64,000 nucleotides of DNA from NCBI GenBank assembly GCA_035569695.1, contig DATMMO010000182.1:9319-73318 (forward strand), given 5' to 3'. Made by a program: the position numbers and the translations under genes. Positions 25,710-34,390 of this stretch are shown one piece after another; the first letter of the stretch is position 1; every line of letters begins with the position of its first letter. The stretch is from DASXMT01 sp035569695 (lineage in GTDB: Bacteria; Actinomycetota; Acidimicrobiia; Acidimicrobiales; RAAP-2). A model generated the notes under the pieces. The model saw nothing but the letters and a program-made list of their open reading frames with translations. It did no database searches and was not told where the DNA came from.

Positions 25710-26165
25710 GTGCCCTACCATTCGATGAGCGACGACGAGGTCCGGGCTTTCCTGACCAGTGACCCACCTCACACCGGGACGTTGGCCACGGTCCGGTCCG
25801 ATGGCCGCCCCCACGTGGCCCCGATCTGGTTTGCCTTCGACCCCGCCGGCACCGGAGACGGCCTCGGCGACATCGTCTTCAACACCGGCAAGGACACGGT
25901 GAAAGGGAGGACGCTTCGCCGCGATCCCCGCGTGTCGCTGTGTGTCGACGACGAGGCTCCACCCTTTTCCTTCGTCACGGTAGAAGGGACAGTGACCATC
26001 AGCGAGGACCTCGACGAGCTCCGTCACTGGGCCGCGATCATCGGGGGCCGGTACATGGGGGCCGACCGGGCCGAGGAGTACGGCACCCGAAATGGTGTGG
26101 CCGGTGAGCTCGTGGTCCGCCTGCGCCCGACCCACATCGTCTCGGCCGCAGACCTGGCCGAATAG
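25710..26165 (+). CDS. PPOX-class F420/flavin-dependent oxidoreductase
   Basis: A 151-residue split-barrel protein: PPHTGTLATVRSDGRPHVAP, then FNTGKDTVKGRTLRRDPRVS, then FSFVTVEGTVTIS. The pattern T-x-K-G-R-x-L-R-R-D-P-R is typical of the F420-dependent class found in Actinobacteria. The GTG at 25710 has GGAGGAA directly before it. Third PPOX-like gene in the run; followed by a hairpin and an SDR gene. Confidence 0.85.
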   Translation: MPYHSMSDDEVRAFLTSDPPHTGTLATVRSDGRPHVAPIWFAFDPAGTGDGLGDIVFNTGKDTVKGRTLRRDPRVSLCVDDEAPPFSFVTVEGTVTISEDLDELRHWAAIIGGRYMGADRAEEYGTRNGVAGELVVRLRPTHIVSAADLAE

Positions 26166-26166
26166 T

Positions 26167-26190
26167 CCACGCCACCCAGGGCCGGCGTGG
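26167..26190 (+). terminator. candidate terminator hairpin
   Basis: CCACGCC and GGCGTGG form a perfect 7-bp stem around a 10-nt loop, immediately after the stop of the PPOX gene. No T-run follows, which is common in high-GC genomes. Confidence 0.35.
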
Positions 26191-26241
26191 CGCCACGGTG
26201 TCTGGTGCTGGTAGACGTGTGCCAACAGAAGGGGGCTCATC

Positions 26242-27030
26242 ATGATCTTGGACCGATTTCGACTGACCGACCGCGTGGGCATCGTGACCGGTGCCGGACG
26301 AGGCATCGGCGCCGCCAGCGCATTGGCCCTGGCCGAGGCGGGCGCCGACGTGGTGATCGCGGCCCGCAGCGAGGACCAGCTGGCCGAGGTGGCCTCCCGG
26401 GTGGAGGCAGCCGGTCGCCGAGCGGTGGTCGTCGTGGCCGACTTGAACGACCTCGATGCCGTGGCCGCCCTGGTCGACTCGGCCCGTGAGGCGTTCGGTC
26501 GGCTCGACATCGTGGTCAACAACGTCGGCGGCTCGATGCCCCAGGCCTTCGCCCAGACGTCGCCGGCCATCATGGAAGCGGCGTTCCATTTCAACGTGGC
26601 CACCGCCCACGCCCTCCTGGGGCCGGCCGTGCCCCTCATGCTCGAGGGCGGTGGCGGCTCGGCCGTCAACATCTCCTCGGTCGTGGGTCGCATCGCCGGC
26701 CGGGGCTTTGCCGCCTACGGCACGGCCAAGGCGGCATTGGCTCACTACACCCGCCTGGCCGCAGCCGACCTCTCCCCGCGGATCCGGGTGAACGCCATCG
26801 GGGTGGGCTCAGTGGCCACCTCGGCCCTCGAGATCGTGACCCAGACCCCCGAGTTGCGTACGGCCATGGAGGAGGCGACACCATTGCGCCGCATCGGCGA
26901 TCCCGAGGACATCGCCGCCGCCGTCGTCTACCTCAGCTCACCGGCGGGCTCGTTCATCACCGGCAAGGTCCTCGAGGTCGACGGTGGGCTCCAGGTCACC
27001 AATTTGGACATGGGGCTTCCCGACCTGTAG
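26242..27030 (+). CDS. short-chain dehydrogenase/reductase
   Basis: A 262-residue classical SDR: VTGAGRGIGAASALALAEAG for NAD(P) binding, NNVGG, NISSVVG, and active site YGTAK. It ends with GSFITGKVLEVDGG, usual for FabG-like enzymes. The ATG has AGAAGGGGG upstream. Substrate unknown. Followed by a region with dyad symmetry and then a TetR gene. Confidence 0.88.
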   Translation: MILDRFRLTDRVGIVTGAGRGIGAASALALAEAGADVVIAARSEDQLAEVASRVEAAGRRAVVVVADLNDLDAVAALVDSAREAFGRLDIVVNNVGGSMPQAFAQTSPAIMEAAFHFNVATAHALLGPAVPLMLEGGGGSAVNISSVVGRIAGRGFAAYGTAKAALAHYTRLAAADLSPRIRVNAIGVGSVATSALEIVTQTPELRTAMEEATPLRRIGDPEDIAAAVVYLSSPAGSFITGKVLEVDGGLQVTNLDMGLPDL

Positions 27031-27037
27031 GGCTCGC

Positions 27038-27063
27038 CCTGGGCAGCGGCGATCGCCCCCAGG
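27038..27063 (+). terminator. candidate terminator dyad
   Basis: CCTGGG and CCCAGG arms enclose an inner perfect palindrome GGCGATCGCC, 7 bp after the SDR stop. Likely a transcription end or processing structure; no T-run is present. Confidence 0.3.
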
Positions 27064-27309
27064 ATCGGCCTCGCTTGGCCCTGCCGCATCAAAGATCCAG
27101 ACACAAACTGCATCACCACCGTGCCCATCACCATCAACCAGCCAGAGCGGCTCGGCGCATTGTTGAAGCTCCAACTACTCCCAACATGCCCGGAGGATGC
27201 CGGCGGCCACATTCGATCTGCTCGGCAGTAGCGACTTGCCTGTGCAGCCGGCTTGGATGACGAAACACAACGGTATGGCAGGACCGCTTGCGAGTAGGGT
27301 GAGGCCGAA

Positions 27310-28068
27310 ATGCAACGTTCTGCCCGCATGCCCAATGCCAGTCGCCGTGGAAGCCAAGAGACGTCGAAAGCGACAGACACTCCGCGCCGCGGAACCGGGA
27401 GGACCGAGCGTGGCCGGCACTCCCGCCAGCAACTCGTCCGTGCGGCCCGCGTTGTCTTCGAACGGGACGGATTCCTTCATGCCCGCATCGCAGATATTTG
27501 CGATGAAGCGACGATGTCGCATGGCAGCTTTTACACCTACTTCGTCTCGAAAGAAGAAGTCTTTCAAGAGGTCGTCGACACGGTGGAGATCGACCTCCTG
27601 CCGATCGAACCAGTACCCGAAGAGACGGATCCCATAGAGAGGATCCGAGCGGCCAATCGGCACTACCTCGAGACGTACCTGGACAACGCAAAAATTCTAC
27701 AAGTCATCCAACAAGTGGCGACCTTCGACCCCGAGGTGCGCCAGACCCGCGTCCAGCGCCAGGACGCATTTGCTCATGCCGTCGAGCGCCGCATACGGGA
27801 GTACCAAAAGCAGAGTCTCTCCAGTGTTGATCTCGATCCCTGGCTTGCTGCCAATGCCCTGGGGGGCATGGTCGCGTTCGTGGCTGACCAGTTGGCGTCC
27901 CGGGACGAGCCGACCGACCTGGATTTTGCCGTAGAACAACTCACGCTGCTGTGGGCGAATGCCATTGGCCTACCCCTGCCGCCCAAGGCACCTGTGATCA
28001 AACCGAAGGCCACTCGCCGAGCCCTACCGGCCAAGAAGCGGGCTCCCGCGGCCAAGAAGTCCGCCTAG
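27310..28068 (+). CDS. TetR-family transcriptional regulator
   Basis: A 252-residue regulator. The helix-turn-helix spans about residues 37-85 (GRHSRQQLVRAARVVFERDG, then RIADICDEATMSHGSFYTYF, then SKEEVFQEV). The C-terminal ligand domain ends in a basic, Ala/Lys/Pro-rich tail (RRALPAKKRAPAAKKSA) that may add DNA affinity. It closely resembles the second TetR protein at 47127 in the HTH and in the C-terminal VEQLTLLWANAIGLP region. Start choice is uncertain: an ATG at 27328 is also in frame. It faces the catabolic region and may regulate part of it. Confidence 0.85.
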   Translation: MQRSARMPNASRRGSQETSKATDTPRRGTGRTERGRHSRQQLVRAARVVFERDGFLHARIADICDEATMSHGSFYTYFVSKEEVFQEVVDTVEIDLLPIEPVPEETDPIERIRAANRHYLETYLDNAKILQVIQQVATFDPEVRQTRVQRQDAFAHAVERRIREYQKQSLSSVDLDPWLAANALGGMVAFVADQLASRDEPTDLDFAVEQLTLLWANAIGLPLPPKAPVIKPKATRRALPAKKRAPAAKKSA

Positions 28069-28113
28069 CCAGCCACCGCGGTTCCATATGCCCATCGGGT
28101 CTCCCGTTCCCAA

Positions 28114-29112
28114 TCACGATCGAGGAGCCACTGCGGCCGCGGCACGCAGATAGGGCCAGGCGCGCTCGGGAGGCAGGCCTCCGCACAGGGGCTCGAGGGG
28201 GAGCACCTGTCCCGAGGAGACCAGGTCGGTCGCTTCAGCCGAGGTATAGATCCGGTAGCAGCGCTGTTCGGCCCGGAGATCCTCGACGGTATCGGCCTCG
28301 GACAGCGAGGCGATGCCGCTCTTGCCTGCCACTCGGTTCCACTCCCGGTAGAGGCGGATCTCGTTCAACATTCGAGGGCCCAACTCGTCCCACGCGGCAT
28401 CAAGATCATCGGAGACGAATACCGTCGTGGCCGTGCCCGGATCAGCGAGCTGACAACCTGGTGCATCCACCTCCAACCGGGCGGCCTCGTCCTCGTAGGC
28501 CTGACGCAGATGGTCTCCGCCCGCCTCGGCCAGGAACAAGAGGCCGTGGCGGGCCGCCCGCCGGGCCGCGGCCAATGAATGGCCTCCGTAACCCAGAGAA
28601 GGTCCACTGGATGCGGCTGGAGTCGGCGTGACCCGGATGGTCCCCCGTGTGGGATGGTCGAAGGGCTCTCCCGTCCACGCACTCCTCAGTGTTACCAGTA
28701 GCTCTTCCATCTGCTCTGCCCGGGTGTCAGGGTCGACCCCGAAGAGCCGGTACTCCTCGTCCCGGTAGCCCATGCCCAGGATGCACATCACCCGTCCGGC
28801 ACTCACGTGGTCCAGCACAGCCAAGTCCTCGGCTAAGCGAACGGGGTCGTAAAGAAGACCGAGCAGGGCGGCAACGACGATGACGGTGGATTGGGTTCGG
28901 GCGGCCATCGCCGATGCCAGGATCAAAGGCGAGGGCAGGTAGCCGTCGGGGGATGCGTGATGTTCGGAGATAGACACAGCGAGGTTGCCGTTCCCCTCGC
29001 CCCAGGCCACCATGTCGATGGCCGCCTGATAGGCCGCGGTTCGGGCCACAGCCTCCTCTGCCGGTGACCGGCCTTCATCGGGGGTTCGCATCGAAAATCG
29101 GAGCTGGTACAC
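28114..29112 (-). CDS. LLM-class (luciferase-like) flavin/F420 oxidoreductase
   Basis: A 332-residue TIM-barrel oxidoreductase of the bacterial luciferase superfamily. Recognisable parts are ISEHHASPDGYLPSPLILAS, LGLLYDPVRLAEDLAVLDH, SAGRVMCILGMGYRDEEYRL and the C-terminal RIYTSAEATDLV. Actinobacterial members commonly use F420 or FMN. The GTG at 29112 is chosen because GAGGAGG lies 4 bp upstream; the open frame continues further but without family-like sequence. Divergent from the VOC gene at 29252. Confidence 0.85.
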   Translation of the reverse strand: MYQLRFSMRTPDEGRSPAEEAVARTAAYQAAIDMVAWGEGNGNLAVSISEHHASPDGYLPSPLILASAMAARTQSTVIVVAALLGLLYDPVRLAEDLAVLDHVSAGRVMCILGMGYRDEEYRLFGVDPDTRAEQMEELLVTLRSAWTGEPFDHPTRGTIRVTPTPAASSGPSLGYGGHSLAAARRAARHGLLFLAEAGGDHLRQAYEDEAARLEVDAPGCQLADPGTATTVFVSDDLDAAWDELGPRMLNEIRLYREWNRVAGKSGIASLSEADTVEDLRAEQRCYRIYTSAEATDLVSSGQVLPLEPLCGGLPPERAWPYLRAAAAVAPRS

Positions 29113-29197
29113 GGCCCTCCTCGGGTCAAACGGCACGCGCCACATCACATCGTTGGGGTAAAGGCGTGACGATACTGCCGCAGGCATCCTTCCGAAA

Positions 29198-29213
29198 CTG
29201 AAGTCGAGGTCAG
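29198..29213. promoter_or_regulatory. weak copy of the TTGACATCGATGTCAA-type palindrome
   Basis: CTGAAGTCGAGGTCAG has CTGA/TCAG arms and a central TCGA. It matches 11 of 16 positions of the palindrome proposed from 42859 and 52815. It lies 38 bp before the VOC gene start, in the divergent promoter region. Confidence 0.3.
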
Positions 29214-29251
29214 CTACCATCGTCCGAACGGAAACAGATCGGAGCCCGGAC

Positions 29252-29782
29252 ATGGAAGCTGGAGTGAGCGTCTTCCCAGGCCGGATCCGCCAGTTTGGTT
29301 TCGTCGTCGGCGACATTGACGCCGCCATCGCCCAGTGGGTGGCTCTGGGCGTCGCCCCGTGGCTGGTCATACGGGACCTGGCCATGGAAGGTTGCCAGTA
29401 TCGAGGAGCGCTCTCGGAGCCGGTAATCTCGATGGCGTTGGCCAATTCGGGCGACATGCAGATCGAGCTCATCCAGCAACATGACGAGACCCCCAGCATC
29501 TATCAGGAGTTCATGACGGCCACGGGTGGCGGCCTCAACCAAGTGGCTTACTGGGTCGAGGATCTCGACGCCGTTCGAGCCGACGCCGTGGCCGCGGGAT
29601 GGACCGAAGTCTGGCGCGCTCCCGAAGACAGCCCGACGGGGTTCTCCTACCTCGAACACCCGGACGCTCCCCTGGCCATCGTGGAGCTGATGGAACTCAA
29701 CGACGGAACTCGCGCCATGGGGTCAGCTATCCAAGCGGCGGCCGAAGCATGGACTCCCGGACAACCGGTATTTCTGGGCTGA
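29252..29782 (+). CDS. VOC (glyoxalase-type) family protein
   Basis: A 176-residue protein of the vicinal-oxygen-chelate fold: IRQFGFVVGDIDAAIAQWVA begins the first module, and LNQVAYWVEDLDAVRADAVA the second. Metal ligands cannot be assigned safely: the usual H at the first position is a Q. Related proteins occur beside lipid and steroid catabolic genes as epimerases, hydrolases or ring-opening enzymes. The ATG is at 29252. Divergent from the LLM gene. Confidence 0.8.
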   Translation: MEAGVSVFPGRIRQFGFVVGDIDAAIAQWVALGVAPWLVIRDLAMEGCQYRGALSEPVISMALANSGDMQIELIQQHDETPSIYQEFMTATGGGLNQVAYWVEDLDAVRADAVAAGWTEVWRAPEDSPTGFSYLEHPDAPLAIVELMELNDGTRAMGSAIQAAAEAWTPGQPVFLG

Positions 29783-29968
29783 ACGAGCCCTGCGCCGACA
29801 GCCACAGCCGACTCCCACCAGTGGCACGGCCGACCGGTGGACAGGCGGCAATGATGACATTATGGTGACAATCGCCGAGTAAATTCGCGTTGATGTCAAA
29901 ATTGGATCCGTCACCCCGGGGGGGCTGAGGGTAGAGGGCTCGCCGTGCGGGCCAGGGGGAGAACAACC

Positions 29969-31219
29969 ATGAGGTTCCGGGCCACACGAGTTACCCTCAC
30001 CCTTGTCGTCGCGGCGATGCTGAGCGTCGCCGGCGTCGAGGCGATCACCCCGGTCTCGGCCAGCGCGGCCACCAACGCACCCATTTCCATCGCCCTGGTC
30101 TGCACGTGCTCAGGGGCCGGCGGACCGGAGTATCAAGGGGTCCCGGGAGCGTTTCGCGCCCGTATCGACCTGCAGAACGCCAACGGTGGCGTCAACGGTC
30201 ACAAGATCTCGACTTTGGTGTTGGACGACCAGACCAGTCCCACCCAAGCGTCCACCGCCGTCCAAGAGGCGGTGTCGCACGGGGTTCTGGGCATCGTCTC
30301 GATCAGTGCTCTGTTCTTTGAGGGCGCCAAGTACGCCCAACAGGCCGGCATTCCGGTGACCGGCAGCTTCCAGGACGGACCGGAGTGGGGCCAGCAGCCC
30401 TACACCAACATGTTTGCCGCCGACAACGGAAGTGTGAATCCCAAGTATCCGGTCAACACGGGGATCGGGAAGTTTCTCGTCTCCCATGGTGGCACCGTCG
30501 TGGCCTCCTATGGGTACGGCATATCGCCCTCTTCCACCCGATCGGCTATTGGCACCGTCCAGTCGGTGATTCATGCCGGCGGCAAGCAGGGCGTCCTCGA
30601 CACCTCGGTTCCCTTCGGCGGGTCAGACTTCACCACTGCGGCCCTAGTGGCAAAGTCGAAGGGCGTGAACAGCCTCTACGCAGCCATGGACGACAACTCG
30701 AACTTCGCCTTGGCCACCGCCATGAAGCAGGCCGGGGTCAAGATGAAGGCGATCGTATTCCCAACTGGCTATGAGCCATCCGCCATCACCTCGCCGGCCT
30801 GGCCCGACCTGCAAGGCGCGTACTTCGCCTCCTTGTTCCGGCCTTTCCAGTTGCCCAACGCCGCCACCAACGAGATGAAGGCTGCGCTGCAAAAGTACGA
30901 CGGCTTCTCGGCAACGCAGTTCCCCACCTTCGAGCAGTATGAGGCATGGGTGGGAGCGGACCTAATGATCAAGGGCATGCAGCTGTCAGGGAAGAATCCG
31001 ACGTCGGCTGGGGTCATCACCTCCCTCCGCAAGGTGACGGACTACAACGCCGGCGGCCTCATGCCTAACTCCATCAACTTCTCGACCATCTTCGGCAAGG
31101 ATCCGGCCAAGACGTGTGAGTATTACTTGCAGGCCAAATCCAAGGGCTATGTTCCCGTCTCGAGCCAGCCCACCTGCGGTTCGGACATCCCGGGAACGAC
31201 GACCGTCACCGGGAGCTGA
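29969..31219 (+). CDS. branched-chain amino acid-type ABC transporter substrate-binding protein
   Basis: A 416-residue periplasmic-binding protein of the LivJ/type I fold. A signal peptide (VTLTLVVAAMLSVAGVEA, cleavage near SASA-AT) opens it; no lipobox cysteine is present at the cleavage site, so it is not an obvious lipoprotein. FRARIDLQNANGGVNGHKIS and LVLDDQTSPTQASTAVQEAV are typical. In catabolic regions such proteins often bind aromatic or aliphatic acids rather than amino acids. No permease or ATPase gene is adjacent. The ATG at 29969 follows GGGGGAGAA and is preferred to a GTG at 29945. Confidence 0.87.
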   Translation: MRFRATRVTLTLVVAAMLSVAGVEAITPVSASAATNAPISIALVCTCSGAGGPEYQGVPGAFRARIDLQNANGGVNGHKISTLVLDDQTSPTQASTAVQEAVSHGVLGIVSISALFFEGAKYAQQAGIPVTGSFQDGPEWGQQPYTNMFAADNGSVNPKYPVNTGIGKFLVSHGGTVVASYGYGISPSSTRSAIGTVQSVIHAGGKQGVLDTSVPFGGSDFTTAALVAKSKGVNSLYAAMDDNSNFALATAMKQAGVKMKAIVFPTGYEPSAITSPAWPDLQGAYFASLFRPFQLPNAATNEMKAALQKYDGFSATQFPTFEQYEAWVGADLMIKGMQLSGKNPTSAGVITSLRKVTDYNAGGLMPNSINFSTIFGKDPAKTCEYYLQAKSKGYVPVSSQPTCGSDIPGTTTVTGS

Positions 31220-31260
31220 CGCCAGGGTCGTCGAAGGCCTCCGAGCGCACATGATGCAAT

Positions 31261-31272
31261 GCCATCGATGGC
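31261..31272. promoter_or_regulatory. 12-bp perfect palindrome upstream of esterase gene
   Basis: GCCATCGATGGC lies 21 bp before the start of the hydrolase gene. Its core CATCGATG is the centre of the proposed TTGACATCGATGTCAA operator, but the outer arms differ. It may be a diverged site or chance. Confidence 0.25.
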
Positions 31273-31293
31273 CTCGACCCTCAGAGCACTGGC

Positions 31294-32274
31294 GTGACCA
31301 TGGATGACACCCAACTGGGCTTACACATCCCGGCCCGGGACATCCCCATTCCGACCTTCCTGAGCCCCGAAGCACAAGCTGTGTTGGGGATGGGACGGTT
31401 CGACGAGGCCGAGTACCCGGCGCTCGATGATCTGGCTGCCTGGCGATCAATGATCGAAGCGAGGGACGCACTGGTATTGGCCTTGGTGGAGCCACGGGCA
31501 GCGCTCGTGGAGGCCACCGTGGTCGACACCGATCTCGACGGCGTGAGGACGTTCCTGATCACGCCAAATCGAGTGCGGGAAGACGACCCCCGGGTCTCGC
31601 TCGAGATCCACGGCGGCGGCCTGATCATGGGCGGCGGAGCGTGCTGTCGGGCCATGGCCATGAGCAGCGCAGATGCAAGCGGTGCCCGTACGTGGGCCAT
31701 CGACTACCGGATGCCGCCCGATGATCCCTATCCGGCATCCCTCGACGATTGCCTCACCGCCTATCGGGCTCTCCTCGGAGAGCACCGCCCCCAGGACATC
31801 ATCGTGCGGGGTGCGTCGGCCGGTGGGAACCTGGCCGCCGCCCTCATCCTCCGAGCCCGCGATGAGGGACTCCCCCTGCCGGCGGCCGCAGTGCTCATGA
31901 CACCCGAGATCGATCTCACCGAGTCCGGGGACTCATTTCACGCCAACCTGGGCGTGGACTCCGTGCTGACCCAGAGCCTGATGCCCGCCAACCTCCTCTA
32001 TGCCGGCGACCACGATCTCGCCCATCCGTATCTGTCGCCATTGTTCGGCGACTTCACCAAGGGCTTCCCGCCCACCTTCCTGGCCACGGGCACCCGGGAC
32101 CTGTTCCTCTCGAACACGGTGCGCATGCACCGGGCCTTGCGCGCTGCGGACATCAGCGCTGAGCTTCACGTCCTCGAGTCGGCCCCCCACGGTGGGTTCT
32201 TCGGAGCCGCGCCCGAAGACGCCGCACTGGTCCGGGAGATCCGTCGCTTCTGCGACACCCACTGGGCGGGCTGA
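31294..32274 (+). CDS. alpha/beta hydrolase, hormone-sensitive lipase family
   Basis: A 326-residue esterase of the HSL group (PF07859-type). The oxyanion motif is HGGGLIMGGG, the nucleophile elbow is GASAGGNLAAAL, and the catalytic His is in ESAPHGGFFG near the C-terminus. Likely acts on short acyl or terpenoid esters. The GTG at 31294 and ATG at 31300 are both possible starts; neither has a strong ribosome binding site. Convergent with a second HSL-type esterase. Confidence 0.87.
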   Translation: MTMDDTQLGLHIPARDIPIPTFLSPEAQAVLGMGRFDEAEYPALDDLAAWRSMIEARDALVLALVEPRAALVEATVVDTDLDGVRTFLITPNRVREDDPRVSLEIHGGGLIMGGGACCRAMAMSSADASGARTWAIDYRMPPDDPYPASLDDCLTAYRALLGEHRPQDIIVRGASAGGNLAAALILRARDEGLPLPAAAVLMTPEIDLTESGDSFHANLGVDSVLTQSLMPANLLYAGDHDLAHPYLSPLFGDFTKGFPPTFLATGTRDLFLSNTVRMHRALRAADISAELHVLESAPHGGFFGAAPEDAALVREIRRFCDTHWAG

Positions 32275-32331
32275 CCGATACCCACGGGAACAGCCATCGG
32301 CCCCGAAGTCACACCGTGAAGCCCGGGAGGG

Positions 32332-33297
32332 TCAGCTTGTGGTCGGGGTCAGGGCTCGGGCGACAGCCGTCCACCGCAAGTTCCAGGCCACCCGGGCGAT
32401 AGCCGAATCCGGAGCCATGAGGTCGAATCCGTGGAACGCCCCCGGATAGACGTGCAGTTCGGTCGGTACGCCCGCAGCGAACAACCTGCGGGCGTACTCG
32501 ATGCACTCGTCCCGGAAGGTCTCGACTTCGCCCACATCGATGAATGTGGGCGGGAGCCCCGACAGGTCGGTGGCCCGAGCCGGAGCGGCATAGGGCGAGA
32601 CGGAGTCGCCGCCGACACGATCACCCAGTAGGGACGACCAACCCTGGGCATTGTCCTTTCGGTCCCACACCGTGCCGCCGTCGTACTGGGTGGAGGACGG
32701 GGTCAGCGAACGATCATCGAGCATCGGCTCCAAGAGGAGCTGGTAGGCCAGTTGCGGGCCCCCCCGGTCCCGCGCCAGGAGAGCGGTGCCGGCGGCCAGA
32801 CCACCACCGGCACTGGGGCCACCGACGGCGATCCGATTGCCGTCGATGCCATAGTCGGACGCGTGGGCCGCAGTCCACGCCAGGCCGGCGTAACAATCCT
32901 CGATGGGTGCGGGGTCGGGATGTTCAGGAGCCAGCCGGTATTCGACGGAGACGATGGCAATGCCGAGCTTCTCGACCGCACCGACCAAGAGGGTGTCGTC
33001 CATGTCCATGGACCCGATCATCATCCCGCCCCCGTGCATCCAGTACAGACCGGGCACGAGGTCGGTGGTCGTGGTCGGCCGGTAGACGCGCATGGCCACG
33101 TCCGGATGGCCGGAAGGTCCGGGCACGGTGACGTCTTCAACGTGCACCGTGCCCGGACGAACGAGCGGCGTTGTATCGATGACGGCTCGGAGGCCGGATC
33201 GCAACTCGCCCAGCCTCTCAGCCTCATATCCAGGAAGGAGCTCCAGCACCGCATCCAGGTATGAGCGCAGTTCGGGATCAAGGTTGTCAATCGACAT
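32332..33297 (-). CDS. alpha/beta hydrolase, hormone-sensitive lipase family
   Basis: A 321-residue HSL-type esterase: oxyanion motif MHGGGMMIGS, nucleophile elbow GPSAGGGLAAG, and His in YPGAFHGFD. It is only distantly similar to its convergent neighbour, so it is probably not a recent duplicate. The ATG at 33297 starts MSIDNLDPELRSYLDAVLEL, usual for the group. Divergent from the enoyl-CoA hydratase gene at 33437. Confidence 0.88.
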   Translation of the reverse strand: MSIDNLDPELRSYLDAVLELLPGYEAERLGELRSGLRAVIDTTPLVRPGTVHVEDVTVPGPSGHPDVAMRVYRPTTTTDLVPGLYWMHGGGMMIGSMDMDDTLLVGAVEKLGIAIVSVEYRLAPEHPDPAPIEDCYAGLAWTAAHASDYGIDGNRIAVGGPSAGGGLAAGTALLARDRGGPQLAYQLLLEPMLDDRSLTPSSTQYDGGTVWDRKDNAQGWSSLLGDRVGGDSVSPYAAPARATDLSGLPPTFIDVGEVETFRDECIEYARRLFAAGVPTELHVYPGAFHGFDLMAPDSAIARVAWNLRWTAVARALTPTTS

Positions 33298-33436
33298 GGT
33301 TCACGACCCTAACGCAAGGGCATATCCCTCTGTCCCGTCGCCGACATCTCGTGCGGGGTCTTACCCGCTCGTAAAACACCCTTGTACCGGACAGCCAACT
33401 ACCGTGGACCACCAGTCGACGAGAGGACGCAACGCG

Positions 33437-34228
33437 GTGGCACGCACAACGGACAAGACCTATGACCTCGGCACCGGCAACCTGCGACTGGAGCAAGACG
33501 GTCCGATCGCCTGGTGTGTGATCGACCGACCCCATGCCAGGAATGCCCTGACCCCGGCCATGTACTACGGCATCAAACGCGCCGTGCACCTGGTCAACTC
33601 CGAACCCGACCTCGCCGCACTCATCATCACCGGGACCGGTGACGTGTTCGCGCCAGGCGGCGACTTGGGCGGCCGCACCGAGGACCATGAATCGCCGGTC
33701 GGCGGCCTTGGCTCCGACATCCTTCCCTTCCTGGCCGTCCGGGACAGCCCGGCGCCGGTGATCGCCGCCGTCAACGGGATCTGTCAGGCCGGGGGGCTCC
33801 TGATCGCCATGATGGCCGACATCGCAGTGGCCAGCGAGCGCTCCACCTTCCGCGTACCCGAACTCTTGCGAGGCATACCCGACGCCACCTACGCCGCCGC
33901 CCTCCCCGCCCATGTGGGAATGGCCGTAGCCCGAGACCTCCTACTCTCGGCCCGGAGCTTCGACGCCGCCGAGGCTCAGCGCATCGGCCTGCTGTCCCGG
34001 GTCGTGGCCCATGACGACCTCCGGAGCGCGGCGGTGGAGGCGGCCACCCAGGTCTTGCGGACAGCCCCCTCGGCCCGGGTCCACGTCAAGCGCATGCTCA
34101 ACGAGCGCTACGGCCCCATCGACTACCAGACCATGTTCTGGGCCCTCGAGCACTCGCCCGAACCGCGTGAAGGCATGAGCGCATTCATGGAGAAACGATC
34201 GCCGAAGTGGGTACCCGACCAGGGTTGA
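33437..34228 (+). CDS. enoyl-CoA hydratase/isomerase family protein
   Basis: A 263-residue crotonase-fold protein: CVIDRPHARNALTPAMYYGI, then ITGTGDVFAPGGDLGG for the first oxyanion-hole region, and VIAAVNGICQAGGLLIAMMA for the second. The usual glutamates cannot be assigned with certainty, so hydratase, isomerase or hydrolase activity is possible. The GTG at 33437 is used. It points to acyl-CoA chemistry in the region. Confidence 0.88.
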   Translation: MARTTDKTYDLGTGNLRLEQDGPIAWCVIDRPHARNALTPAMYYGIKRAVHLVNSEPDLAALIITGTGDVFAPGGDLGGRTEDHESPVGGLGSDILPFLAVRDSPAPVIAAVNGICQAGGLLIAMMADIAVASERSTFRVPELLRGIPDATYAAALPAHVGMAVARDLLLSARSFDAAEAQRIGLLSRVVAHDDLRSAAVEAATQVLRTAPSARVHVKRMLNERYGPIDYQTMFWALEHSPEPREGMSAFMEKRSPKWVPDQG

Positions 34229-34298
34229 ACCGACGAGTCCCGCGGCCCCACTCACCCGTTGGCTCGGCGCTCACGACAGCATCCCCTGGTAAGGCGAC

Positions 34299-34311
34299 GC
34301 CCCTTCGGGGC
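34299..34311 (+). terminator. candidate terminator hairpin
   Basis: GCCCC-TTC-GGGGC is a perfect 5-bp GC stem with a tight loop between the crotonase gene and the alcohol dehydrogenase gene. No T-run follows. Confidence 0.35.
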
Positions 34312-34390
34312 CGCTTCGAGGAAGTCAGTCGCTTCAAGAACGGATACCTAGTACTCTATGTAGCTAGCACCACTCAAGGGAGGGGCGTCC

